Of a DNA stretch of 64,000 nt, positions 17,680 to 25,377 are shown piece by piece (position 1 is the stretch's first letter; each line of letters begins with the position of its first letter). This stretch comes from Flavobacterium sp. H122 (GTDB lineage Bacteria > Bacteroidota > Bacteroidia > Flavobacteriales > Flavobacteriaceae), in NCBI RefSeq assembly GCF_004959765.1, contig NZ_SJZD01000007.1:62001-126000 (forward strand), given 5' to 3'. The notes beneath the pieces are model-generated. The model was not told the origin of the DNA. It made no database searches and was given only the letters and a program-made list of their open reading frames with translations. Position numbers and translations under genes: made by a program.

Positions 17680-17752
17680 CCCCGATGAGAAGTATTCATC
17701 TTTGATCATTGAGGTTCTCGAAATGATCATCAAAACATACTTTTCCGGCGGG
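17680..17752 (-). promoter_or_regulatory. Extended hairpin in the carB leader
   Basis: A nearly continuous stem with AAGTAT (17690-17695) pairing ATACTT (17737-17742), TTTGATCATT (17701-17710) pairing AATGATC-ATC-AAA (17722-17734, one 3-nt bulge), GAG/CTC at the tip and CCCCG/CGGG at the base. In the carB mRNA it lies about 25 nt before the ATG. No U-run follows on the carB strand, so it is not a simple terminator. A leader control element or transcription-factor palindrome are both possible. Confidence 0.5.
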
Positions 17753-17810
17753 ATTTTTTTATTTAGTGTAGCTAAATAGCACCTAAAATTATCAGTAATA
17801 TATGAACTTT

Positions 17811-17846
17811 TTAAAAAAAAGGCGTTACTGATAAAAGTAACGCCTT
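17811..17846 (-). terminator. rpmH terminator
   Basis: On the minus strand GGCGTTACT, loop TTTATC, AGTAACGCC is followed by a run of eight T. It lies 24 bp after the rpmH stop and separates rpmH from carB. Confidence 0.88.
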
Positions 17847-17869
17847 AGTATTTGACTGAAAATCAATCA

Positions 17870-18031
17870 TTATTTTTTGTGTCTTGGTTCGCAAGAAACA
17901 GTTAATTTGTGTCTTCCTTTTGCACGACGACGAGCTAGGACTTTTCTTCCATTCGCAGAAGCCATTCTGTCCATAAAACCGTGCTTATTTCTTCTTTTTC
18001 TTTTCGATGGTTGAAATGTTCTTTTACTCAT
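17870..18031 (-). CDS. rpmH: 50S ribosomal protein L34
   Basis: A 53-residue reading frame giving [20 protein letters not shown] and continuing [20 protein letters not shown] to the C-terminus [12 protein letters not shown]. This is the standard, highly basic L34 of the large ribosomal subunit, with the family patterns TFQPSxRKRRNxHGF and GRxVLxxRRxKGR. It has its own well-formed promoter about 60 bp upstream and an intrinsic terminator, so it is monocistronic. It does not sit beside dnaA or rnpA as in many other bacteria. Confidence 0.97.
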   Translation of the reverse strand: MSKRTFQPSKRKRRNKHGFMDRMASANGRKVLARRRAKGRHKLTVSCEPRHKK

Positions 18032-18092
18032 AGCTTTTATCTTTAAATCTTGTAAATTATCTTGATTATTTTGGCTTTATTAAAACCGAGTG

Positions 18093-18122
18093 CAAATATA
18101 CAACGATTTTTTATTCTTGCAA
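18093..18122 (-). promoter_or_regulatory. rpmH promoter
   Basis: Minus strand TTG (18122-18120), 19 bp, then TATATTTG (18100-18093), an exact Bacteroidota-type promoter followed by CACTC. The transcript would begin near 18087, giving a leader of about 55 nt. Confidence 0.8.
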
Positions 18123-18252
18123 GTGGTTTTAAAAAAAATAATTTCAATCAACATAAAGTCTGAGTTTTAATTGATTGACAGATTAAAAAAATCAGCTGAA
18201 ATAAGAGAATTTGTTTAGGCTAAACAGATTTTTTATCGCGATTTCTTTTTTT

Positions 18253-18260
18253 TATATTTG
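18253..18260 (+). promoter_or_regulatory. -7 element upstream of the TPR-like gene
   Basis: TATATTTG followed by CACCAC, 24 bp before the ATG at 18284; an exact match to TAnnTTTG, though no clear TTG box precedes it. Confidence 0.6.
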
Positions 18261-18283
18261 CACCACTATTTAATTAAACAATT

Positions 18284-18799
18284 ATGTTTCACAGAAATAT
18301 TAAACTGATAATTGCCGGTTTGCTGCTTATTACAGGGGTATGGCAATTCACCGAAAGCAATATAGGCAACGGAATTTTCTTAATCTTATTAGCAATCATT
18401 CCTGTTTTCTTATACTTCAGAAATGAATTTATCTTAATGGCGTTTTTAAAATTAAGAAATCAAGATTTTCCAGGCGCAAAAAAATGGCTGGACAAAATCA
18501 AAAATCCAGAGACCGCTTTGATTCAAAAACAACAGGGTTACTACAACTATCTAAACGGTCTGATGGTTTCTCAGACTAATTTAAACCAAGCTGAGAAATT
18601 CTTCAAGAAAGCAATCAGTTTAGGATTATCCATGGATCAGGATTTAGCACTGGCTAAATTAAACTTAGCTGGAATTGCAATGAGCCGCCGTAGAAAATTA
18701 GAAGCAACAACACTGCTTAACGAAGCTAAAAAACTGGACAAACACAACATGCTGAAAGATCAGATCAGCATGATGAAAGAGCAATTAAAGAAAATTTAA
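18284..18799 (+). CDS. Membrane-anchored TPR-like protein
   Basis: A 171-residue protein: two hydrophobic helices (LIIAGLLLITGVWQF and GIFLILLAIIPVFLYFR, residues about 8-47) followed by a helical repeat region. Two TPR-like units can be seen, GAKKWLDKIKNPETALIQKQ with GYYNYLNGLMVSQTNLNQAE, and AISLGLSMDQDLALAKLNLA with GIAMSRRRKLEATTLLNEAK. The helical part should face the cytoplasm and bind other proteins. Function is unknown. It is monocistronic with a promoter element upstream and a clear terminator downstream. Confidence 0.75.
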   Translation: MFHRNIKLIIAGLLLITGVWQFTESNIGNGIFLILLAIIPVFLYFRNEFILMAFLKLRNQDFPGAKKWLDKIKNPETALIQKQQGYYNYLNGLMVSQTNLNQAEKFFKKAISLGLSMDQDLALAKLNLAGIAMSRRRKLEATTLLNEAKKLDKHNMLKDQISMMKEQLKKI

Positions 18800-18824
18800 T
18801 ACACTTTTTTTTGTTAAAACCATA

Positions 18825-18852
18825 AAACCATACAATATTTGTATGGTTTTTT
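18825..18852 (+). terminator. Terminator after the TPR-like gene
   Basis: AAACCATACAA, loop TAT, TTGTATGGTTT and then T run. Confidence 0.85.
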
Positions 18853-18952
18853 CGTATATACATGTTGTTAATCGATAAAAAAACTAATTTAGTCGAATAT
18901 TTTATTGTATTTAAAATCAGGCAATTATATTCGCAACAATAGCTAAAACTGA

Positions 18953-19657
18953 ATGAGGAAATTATACACCTTGCTTTTATTTATGTTTTATTTTTTTGGT
19001 CTTGCGCAAGATCAGAAGGATAGTCCTGCATTTTTTCCTGATGCCCTGCGGTTACATTTAGGCAAATACAACACAGAAGCAAACAAAGCATACGAAGAAA
19101 ACAATATAGAAAAAGCACAAGTATTATTTGATTCTTTAATCAACAACCATATCAAAGGAACTAAATTCGAAGATTACACTTTAAAAACCGTTGAACGTAA
19201 AAAAATCAAACTCAGCAGTTTTCAAAAGCCGGTTTTTTTATTGACTTACGCTTCATGGTGTATTCCCAGCAAGGGTGAATTTCAGGCTTTAAGCAAATTG
19301 GCTCAAAAATATTCCAAAGAAGTAAAATTCGTAATTCTTTTCTGGGACAAAAGGGGAAACATTAAAGACATAGCCAAAAAATTCAACCATAACATTACAG
19401 TTTGTTATGCTTACGATTCCTATAAAGAGGACACTCACATTATTGCCCATTTAAAGCACTCTTTTGGTCTTCCAACCTCCTATTTTCTTGATCAGGACCT
19501 AAAGATTGTAAACCTCAAAAGAGGTGGCGCACATCCACAACAAAACAGCAGTTATGTAAACGCTTTCACCATGAATTACAACACTTATCATGAAGGCCTC
19601 AGCAGTATCCTGCTTGACAAAGCTCTAAAACAGGATCATATTTCCGATACTGAATAA
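18953..19657 (+). CDS. Secreted thioredoxin-like (TlpA-type) protein with one active-site Cys
   Basis: A 234-residue protein with a signal peptide ending GLAQ and a C-terminal redoxin fold. A helical segment of about 50 residues (NKAYEENNIEKAQVLFDSL, TPR-like) precedes it. The active-site loop is YASWCIPSKGEF, where a normal TlpA has WCxPC; the second cysteine is serine (Cys103, Ser106). The cis-proline region GLPTSYFLDQDLKIV is normal. A monothiol redoxin cannot reduce disulfides in the usual way but could form mixed disulfides or act on a cysteine-bearing partner. A TATATTCG sequence 20 bp before the ATG is a weak promoter candidate. Confidence 0.82.
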   Translation: MRKLYTLLLFMFYFFGLAQDQKDSPAFFPDALRLHLGKYNTEANKAYEENNIEKAQVLFDSLINNHIKGTKFEDYTLKTVERKKIKLSSFQKPVFLLTYASWCIPSKGEFQALSKLAQKYSKEVKFVILFWDKRGNIKDIAKKFNHNITVCYAYDSYKEDTHIIAHLKHSFGLPTSYFLDQDLKIVNLKRGGAHPQQNSSYVNAFTMNYNTYHEGLSSILLDKALKQDHISDTE

Positions 19658-19658
19658 T

Positions 19659-20027
19659 TTATTTTTCGAGAAGCATTTTTCCCGCAATAACAATCAGCAC
19701 TATACTGAAAATTTTCTTCAGCATCTTTTGATCAATATTTACAGCAAGCTTACTGCCAAAATAACTCCCTACAACAAAAAAAATGGCAATTATACCGGCA
19801 TATTTCCAATTAATATAACCTTCATTATAATAATTGTAAACCGCCAGAGCAGTTACCGGAACCACCAGCACTGTCAAACTTGTGCCTTGTGCCTGATGCT
19901 GACTGAATCCTAAAATCAAAACCAGCATAGGAACCATAATTATCCCTCCGCCTACACCTACAAGACCACTAAGCATTCCAGCCATTAAGCCGGTTATTAT
20001 CAACGTAACAATAGTTGCTGTACTCAT
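19659..20027 (-). CDS. Half-size TauE/SafE family membrane protein
   Basis: A 122-residue protein with four helices and the N-terminal family motif MAGMLSGLVGVGGGIIMVP. Typical TSUP sulfite/organo-anion exporters are about 250 residues and contain two such halves, while this one has only one. It has a full-length reading with a clean start and stop, so it is not obviously truncated; it may work as a dimer. Its 3' end meets that of the redoxin gene and its 5' end is 6 bp from the transglycosylase stop, so it lies last in an operon with the two genes to its right. Confidence 0.82.
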   Translation of the reverse strand: MSTATIVTLIITGLMAGMLSGLVGVGGGIIMVPMLVLILGFSQHQAQGTSLTVLVVPVTALAVYNYYNEGYINWKYAGIIAIFFVVGSYFGSKLAVNIDQKMLKKIFSIVLIVIAGKMLLEK

Positions 20028-20033
20028 ACTATA

Positions 20034-20882
20034 TTATTTTACAGGTAAATCAAAAATATATTTTTTCTTGGTTGGGTTATCTAATTTTTTATCCCGAAGC
20101 CAGGGATTATACAATTTAAGCTCTTTGTAATTGACTCCTTGTATTTTAGCAAATTTAGCCAAATCGGAAATACTGCTGTCAACTTCAATTTTCCTAATTG
20201 ACAACGGCTGGTATAGTTCATCAACTTTTAACTCAAAGCCATACAATTGCTTATTCTGCATAATTTGCTTTAAGGCTAGAATCCTGAAAACATACCTAAA
20301 AGTTTCATCCGTCAATAACAAGTCATAATAATTCGTTTCCATTTGCTGGTCAACAGCCTTTTGCAGACCAGCCATTCCGCCATTGTAAGAGGCAGCGGCC
20401 ATTGTCCATGAACCGAATTTTTCTTTGGCTTTTATTAAATATTCACAAGCCATTTGAGTAGATTTTTCCAAGTGGTAACGCTCATCCACAATATCATTCA
20501 CCTCCATCCCTTTTTCTTTAGCCGTCAAAGGCATGAACTGCCAAAATCCTTTGGCTCCGGAAGGAGAAGTCGCATTGGTCAGCGAACTTTCAATCACAGC
20601 AAGATATTTAAAATCATCAGGCACATTATTTTTAGCCAAAATAGGTTCAATCACCGGAAAGAATCGATTAGCACGCTTAATAATCATAATCGTTGAACCA
20701 TGCAAATGCTGATTTACAACTAATTCTCTATCCAATCGTTCACGAACGTCAGGAATATTCAACGGAGTTTCCTCACCGCAGAAATCAATTTTATCGGGAA
20801 AATATCTGGTTTCATTTTTGGTTGCGCTCAAAAAAGCAATACCCAAAAAACCCACCACTAACAACACAGCAACTTTCTTCAT
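20034..20882 (-). CDS. Membrane-bound lytic murein transglycosylase, SLT family
   Basis: A 282-residue periplasmic or lipid-anchored lytic transglycosylase that cleaves the peptidoglycan glycan chain with 1,6-anhydro product formation. A signal peptide (about residues 1-20) is followed by the SLT domain: YLAVIESSLTNATSPSGAKG with the catalytic Glu of VIES, then GFWQFMPLTAKEKGM and SWTMAAASYNGGMAGLQKAV. A C-terminal segment, ISDLAKFAKIQGVNYKELKL with YNPWLR, looks like a LysM-type peptidoglycan-binding remnant, as in MltD. It is next to an alpha/beta hydrolase gene whose stop is two bases away. Confidence 0.92.
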   Translation of the reverse strand: MKKVAVLLVVGFLGIAFLSATKNETRYFPDKIDFCGEETPLNIPDVRERLDRELVVNQHLHGSTIMIIKRANRFFPVIEPILAKNNVPDDFKYLAVIESSLTNATSPSGAKGFWQFMPLTAKEKGMEVNDIVDERYHLEKSTQMACEYLIKAKEKFGSWTMAAASYNGGMAGLQKAVDQQMETNYYDLLLTDETFRYVFRILALKQIMQNKQLYGFELKVDELYQPLSIRKIEVDSSISDLAKFAKIQGVNYKELKLYNPWLRDKKLDNPTKKKYIFDLPVK

Positions 20883-20883
20883 C

Positions 20884-21540
20884 CTATTTTAAAATTATCT
20901 CAGGCAGATTACTGTTAAACCATCTGAAACGGTTTAAAATCATAATATGTGTGCCTCCTTTTATATTTATAAACTCTTTAATATTTTTTGACGGAAAAAC
21001 CTCATCCGCATCACCATGAATATGAATTACGTATGGATCAATCTCAACTCTGTCCCAGCAAACCACCTGCTCGATTGCCCAATCCAAATAATGTTTATTA
21101 CGCATCTTCAGGTAAATCTCATACAGTTTTATCCTTTGTTTCATCACATCTCCAAAAGCATACTTAACCAATAATTGAACATTCTCCAATAAACTTGTCG
21201 GCAGAATTTTGTATGCTTTGGTTGTTTTGGCAATTTTCATTCTACGGGGCAATTCCTTATTGGATTTCACACTGGAAATAATGATGACTTTTTTAGGATT
21301 TAAAAACTGTGCCATTTCCTGAACCAGAATCCCACCAAAAGAAACTCCTATCAAGACAGCATTTTCATGCTTTACCTCATTTGCCATCCGCTGTGCATAT
21401 TGTTTTAAGGTTTCTTTTTTTTCAGGCAAAAACCATTCAAGCATATGCATTTCAAAAATATCCTCAGGTAATTTAATTCGTTCGAAAATTGCAGAGCTTG
21501 CCGCCATGCCCGGCATAAAGTAAACATGAATTTTTGACAT
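20884..21540 (-). CDS. Alpha/beta hydrolase fold protein
   Basis: A 218-residue soluble hydrolase without signal peptide. The nucleophile elbow is VLIGVSFGGILVQ (GxSxGG), the acid is probably the Asp in HIHGDADEVFP, and the histidine is in IKGGTHIMILNR, giving a complete catalytic triad. Esterase or thioesterase activity is plausible, the substrate is unknown. It is the first gene of a three-gene leftward operon with the transglycosylase and the half-size TauE/SafE gene. Confidence 0.88.
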   Translation of the reverse strand: MSKIHVYFMPGMAASSAIFERIKLPEDIFEMHMLEWFLPEKKETLKQYAQRMANEVKHENAVLIGVSFGGILVQEMAQFLNPKKVIIISSVKSNKELPRRMKIAKTTKAYKILPTSLLENVQLLVKYAFGDVMKQRIKLYEIYLKMRNKHYLDWAIEQVVCWDRVEIDPYVIHIHGDADEVFPSKNIKEFINIKGGTHIMILNRFRWFNSNLPEIILK

Positions 21541-21683
21541 TCTTAAGGGTGATTTCTATTAATTAGATAAAATTTCCGAAATTTGTATAAAATTAGTATT
21601 TCCAACTGGACAAAATTGAACTTTACCCAAAATTATCAATTTTTTAAGATTCTATGGGTTAATTATCTCATACAGTACATATC

Positions 21684-21965
21684 ATGGAAATAAAAGACAA
21701 TACATTTTCGCGTCAATTTGAAACCACCATCAATGACAAGCTGATTGCTATTGAATATTCACAGCAGGAACGTAAATTATTTTTAACCAAAATTAATACT
21801 CCTGAAGGATTTGAGGAAGAGCTGTTAGCCGGTTTTTTTATCGCTATTTTAAATCTTGCCGAAGAAAAAAAATTAAAAATAGTTCCCACTCATCCGAAAA
21901 TAGCGGCATTTTTCAGAAAAAACCCTTCTTACAAACACTTACTGCCACCCGGGATCAGGATTTAA
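21684..21965 (+). CDS. Small GNAT-type N-acetyltransferase (COG2388-like)
   Basis: A 93-residue single-domain protein resembling the short YjdJ-type GCN5-related acetyltransferases, half the usual GNAT size. It shows the beta-strand start DKLIAIEYSQQERKLFLTKI, the EELLAGFFIAILNLAEEKKL helix and the HPKIAAFFRKNPSYKHLLP end that is characteristic of this subfamily, in which the acetyl-CoA site lies in the C-terminal half. Substrate unknown. The next gene starts 18 bases downstream. Confidence 0.8.
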   Translation: MEIKDNTFSRQFETTINDKLIAIEYSQQERKLFLTKINTPEGFEEELLAGFFIAILNLAEEKKLKIVPTHPKIAAFFRKNPSYKHLLPPGIRI

Positions 21966-21983
21966 TTTGTTATATTTACTTAT

Positions 21984-22322
21984 ATGCTAAGTGAAGAAAC
22001 AAATTTAGAAATCATTCAATTTTTTGAAACTATTTCAAAATATTACAACAGCAAAGTTGAGATAACTTCTGGTATTTCCACCCAGCTTGAAAATATTTCA
22101 TCCGACAGCACCTGGACTCTTACCGAATTTTTTTTAATCAAATCGGCTTACAGAACCGAAGGACAAAAATTCATGTTTGAAGGAAAAAAAATATATTTTG
22201 AAATCAGCGCGAAGCATTTAATCGACTTCACACATCCGGGAAGAAACAAATTTGAATTTGTAGAAAAATTAGGTGAAAACGTTTACAGAATTACCAAACT
22301 TCGGTTTCATTATAAATATTAG
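21984..22322 (+). CDS. Hypothetical protein
   Basis: A 112-residue soluble protein that I do not recognise. It reads like a small alpha/beta domain: an N-terminal helix (EETNLEIIQFFETISKYYNS), four probable strands and a charged C-terminus. No metal-binding or catalytic motif stands out. Codon use is like its neighbours. It follows the small acetyltransferase by 18 bp, suggesting co-transcription, and is followed by an unusual inverted repeat. Confidence 0.6.
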   Translation: MLSEETNLEIIQFFETISKYYNSKVEITSGISTQLENISSDSTWTLTEFFLIKSAYRTEGQKFMFEGKKIYFEISAKHLIDFTHPGRNKFEFVEKLGENVYRITKLRFHYKY

Positions 22323-22326
22323 TTTA

Positions 22327-22463
22327 TTGAACCACATAAGACACATAAGAACATATAAAGTAAATTACTCCACCATAAAGCAGAATAATCCAAAAACTCT
22401 TAAAAAAGTAAATCGCATAACGAATATTCTTAAATGATCTTATATGTCTTATATGGTTTAAAA
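22327..22463. repeat. Inverted repeat of 22 bp arms around an 88-bp core
   Basis: Arms ACCACATAAGACACATAAGA (about 22330-22349) and TCTTATATGTCTTATATGGT (about 22438-22457) are inverted copies with two mismatches. Between them the core is AT-rich and codes for nothing. The element fills the whole gap between the hypothetical gene and mtaB. It looks like a small non-coding interspersed element or a palindromic sequence; a transposase is not present. Confidence 0.6.
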
Positions 22464-22466
22464 AAA

Positions 22467-23795
22467 TCAGACTAAAACATTTAAGAACTCAATCCTTACA
22501 CTTCCATCCTCATCAATCTTTGTCAGATTAACATGATGAAGTGTATTCACCAATTCAGGATTCCAAGGTGTTTTAACTTTCACATAGTTTTCCGTAAATC
22601 CGTGAATGTAGCCTTCTTTGTTTTCTCCTTCAAACAAAACGGTTCTGTCTGAACCTATCTGGCTTTCATAAAAAGCGCGACGTTTTTTAACTGACAAACC
22701 ACGCAACATTTTACTACGTTTTGCTCTGACATTTGCCGGAACAACTTCTTCCATCTCCGCTGCTTCGGTATTATCTCTTTCTGAATAAGTAAACACGTGT
22801 AAATAGGAAATTTCCAATTCGTTTAGGAAATTATACGTTTCCAGAAACAACTCATCTGTCTCTCCCGGAAAACCAACAATCACATCAACACCAATACAGG
22901 CATGAGGCATCACTTCACGAATTTTAGCCACTCGGTCAGAATACAATTCACGCAAATAACGACGCTTCATTTTTTTAAGAACCGCATTACTTCCTGATTG
23001 CAACGGAATATGGAAATGAGGTACAAAAGTGCGGCTTTGTGAAACGAAATCTATGGTTTCATTTTTAAGCAAATTTGGTTCGATAGAAGAAATACGCAAA
23101 CGCTCGATTCCGTCAACTTTATCCAATGCCTGAACCAATTCATAAAAAGTATGTTCGTGTTTTTTATTTCCGAATTCGCCTTTCCCGTAATCCCCAATAT
23201 TAACTCCGGTTAAAACAATTTCCTTAATTCCTCTTTCGGAGATTTCTTTGGCATTTTTCATTACGTTTTCCATGGTATCACTACGTGAAATTCCACGTGC
23301 CAACGGTATGGTGCAGTACGTACATTTATAATCACATCCATCCTGAACCTTCAAAAAAGCCCGGGTACGATCACCTATAGAATAACTTCCAACATAAAAA
23401 TCGGCTTCCTCGATTTCGCAGGAATGCACTTCCCCCATATCATTTTTGGAAAGGTCATTGATATAATCAGTGATTTTAAATTTTTCTGTAGCTCCTAAAA
23501 CCAAATCCACTCCATCAACCGAAGCCAATTCTTCAGGTTTTAACTGAGCATAACATCCAACAGCAGCAACAAACGCCTTATCATTAAGCTTCATCGCTTT
23601 TTTGACAATCTGTTTGAATTGCTTATCGGCGTTTTCGGTTACCGAGCAAGTATTGATTACATAAATATCTGCAACTTCTTCAAAATCGACACGGTCAAAA
23701 CCTTCATCTTTAAAATTTCTCGCAATGGTAGAGGTCTCGGAGAAATTCAATTTACAGCCTAAAGTATAAAAGGCAACTTTTTTTCTGTTTTCCAT
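22467..23795 (-). CDS. mtaB: tRNA (t6A37) methylthiotransferase MtaB
   Basis: A 442-residue radical-SAM enzyme that converts t6A37 to ms2t6A37 in tRNA. The N-terminal UPF0004 domain begins VAFYTLGCKLNFSETSTIAR and contains VINTCSVTENADKQ with the cysteines of the auxiliary cluster; the radical-SAM cluster is DGCDYKCTYCTIPLARG, and IEPNLLKNETIDF plus FHIPLQSGSNAVLKKMKRRY are family motifs. A C-terminal TRAM-like strand set follows (LFEGENKEGYIHGFTENYV). ATG at 23795 is chosen; the upstream alternative is TTG. A TAATTTTG -7 box 45 bp upstream fits. Confidence 0.95.
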   Translation of the reverse strand: MENRKKVAFYTLGCKLNFSETSTIARNFKDEGFDRVDFEEVADIYVINTCSVTENADKQFKQIVKKAMKLNDKAFVAAVGCYAQLKPEELASVDGVDLVLGATEKFKITDYINDLSKNDMGEVHSCEIEEADFYVGSYSIGDRTRAFLKVQDGCDYKCTYCTIPLARGISRSDTMENVMKNAKEISERGIKEIVLTGVNIGDYGKGEFGNKKHEHTFYELVQALDKVDGIERLRISSIEPNLLKNETIDFVSQSRTFVPHFHIPLQSGSNAVLKKMKRRYLRELYSDRVAKIREVMPHACIGVDVIVGFPGETDELFLETYNFLNELEISYLHVFTYSERDNTEAAEMEEVVPANVRAKRSKMLRGLSVKKRRAFYESQIGSDRTVLFEGENKEGYIHGFTENYVKVKTPWNPELVNTLHHVNLTKIDEDGSVRIEFLNVLV

Positions 23796-23839
23796 AAAAT
23801 AACTCAATCAATGAAATCGTTGTCAAAAAATTGAGAGTG

Positions 23840-23847
23840 CAAAATTA
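23840..23847 (-). promoter_or_regulatory. -7 element of mtaB
   Basis: Minus strand TAATTTTG followed by CACTC, an exact TAnnTTTG match with the GCAC extension seen at other promoters of this window; no clear TTG box at -33. Confidence 0.5.
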
Positions 23848-23893
23848 GTTAGAATTATTGGTTTCTAAAAATTATCAATCAATTACTATTCAA

Positions 23894-25291
23894 TTATTTA
23901 AAAGCCTTCGGAGCCAACATATTTTCCGGATTCAAAATATCATCCAACTGCTCTTTAGACAATATGTTATGCTCTAAAACAAGATTGTAAACGCTTTTCC
24001 CTGTTTCCAATGCTTCCTTAGCAATTTTAGTACTGTTTTTATAGCCAATATGCGGATTTAAAGCCGTAACAATACCAATACTATGCAACACCATGTCACG
24101 ACAATGTTCTTCATTAGCCGTGATACCGTCAATACATTTTTCTCTTAAAGTATCCATTCCGTTAGATAACAACTGCATTGACTCCATGATCGCGTAAGTC
24201 AATACAGGTTCCATAACATTGAGTTGCAATTGTCCGGCTTCAGCTGCCATCGTAACTGTTAAATCGTTTCCAATCACTCTAAAACACACCTGATTCATGA
24301 CTTCCGGGATAACCGGATTCACTTTCCCAGGCATAATAGATGACCCAGGCTGCATAGGCGGCAAATTAATTTCATTAAACCCGCATCTTGGTCCTGAAGA
24401 AAGCAATCGTAAGTCATTGCATATTTTAGAGATTTTAATTGCCATTCGTTTTAACGCCGAAGAATAAATCACATAAGCACCTGTATCGGGAGTAGCTTCA
24501 ATTAAATTAGGTGCCGAAAAAATAGCAAGACCAGTAACTTTTGCCAGATTTTCAGCGCAAAGCTTCGCATAGCCCGGAGCCGCATTTATTCCAGTACCAA
24601 TAGCAGTGGCGCCCATATTGGTTTCCAGCATTAAATTGCAATTTTGTGTTAAACGATCCACTTCCTCTTCCAGAGTAGCAGCAAAAGCTTCGAATTCCTG
24701 CCCTAACGTCATTGGAACTGCGTCTTGCAATTGGGTTCTTCCCATTTTTAAAACATGTTTAAACTCCTCTCCTTTTTTTCTAAAGGAAGCAATTAACTCT
24801 TTTAAATGCACAATTAATGTAATATTTGAATTTACTGATGCAATTCGTATTGAGGTGGGATAAGCATCGTTAGTTGATTGCGACAAATTAACATGATCGT
24901 TAGGTGAACAATATTGATATTCCCCTTTTTTATACCCCATTAATTCTAAGGCTCTATTAGCTAAGACTTCATTGATATTCATATTGGTTGATGTTCCTGC
25001 ACCACCTTGAATCATATCGATAGGAAATTCTTGATTAAACTTTCCAGCAATGACTTCTTTCGCTGCATCAACAATGGCATTTTTGAGTTTCTCGTCTAAT
25101 ATCCCCAACTGAAAATTGGTTTCGGCTGCAGCCCATTTCACATACGCCAAACCTTTGATAAATTCCGGAAACTGATACAACTTAACTCCCGAAATATGAA
25201 AATTCTCAATAGCTCTCTGAGTCTGAACTCCATAATATGCATTTTCAGGAACCTGTAGATCCCCTAATAAATCGTTTTCTATTCTATACAT
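23894..25291 (-). CDS. aspA: Aspartate ammonia-lyase
   Basis: A 465-residue member of the fumarase/aspartase superfamily. The signature loop is QPGSSIMPGKVNPVIPEVMN, where PVIPEV rather than the TQCEA of class II fumarase points to aspartase, which deaminates L-aspartate to fumarate and ammonia. Residues DLQVPENAYYGVQTQRAIEN at the N-terminus and SPNDHVNLSQSTNDAYPT in the second region are also typical. The length is right for a homotetramer subunit. It sits alone between mtaB and a GlmU-like gene, separated from the latter by a terminator. Confidence 0.93.
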   Translation of the reverse strand: MYRIENDLLGDLQVPENAYYGVQTQRAIENFHISGVKLYQFPEFIKGLAYVKWAAAETNFQLGILDEKLKNAIVDAAKEVIAGKFNQEFPIDMIQGGAGTSTNMNINEVLANRALELMGYKKGEYQYCSPNDHVNLSQSTNDAYPTSIRIASVNSNITLIVHLKELIASFRKKGEEFKHVLKMGRTQLQDAVPMTLGQEFEAFAATLEEEVDRLTQNCNLMLETNMGATAIGTGINAAPGYAKLCAENLAKVTGLAIFSAPNLIEATPDTGAYVIYSSALKRMAIKISKICNDLRLLSSGPRCGFNEINLPPMQPGSSIMPGKVNPVIPEVMNQVCFRVIGNDLTVTMAAEAGQLQLNVMEPVLTYAIMESMQLLSNGMDTLREKCIDGITANEEHCRDMVLHSIGIVTALNPHIGYKNSTKIAKEALETGKSVYNLVLEHNILSKEQLDDILNPENMLAPKAFK

Positions 25292-25319
25292 TGCTTTAAA
25301 TTTTGAGGAATAAATTTAC

Positions 25320-25353
25320 ATAAAAAACCACGACTACTTTCGCAATCGTGGTG
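25320..25353 (-). terminator. Terminator after the GlmU-like gene
   Basis: On the minus strand ACCACGA, a 12-nt loop, TCGTGGT and TTTTTT, 25 bp after the GlmU-like stop. Confidence 0.75.
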
Positions 25354-25377
25354 TTATAATTTTTATAAAATTTCAGA

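Noticed and set aside
17680..17760. Ordinary intrinsic terminator in the carB leader
   Set aside because: The T run lies on the + strand side, where no gene is transcribed; on the carB strand no U-tract follows the stem.
23894..25291. Class II fumarase instead of aspartase
   Set aside because: The signature loop has PVIPEVMNQVCF as in aspartases and not TQCEA as in FumC.
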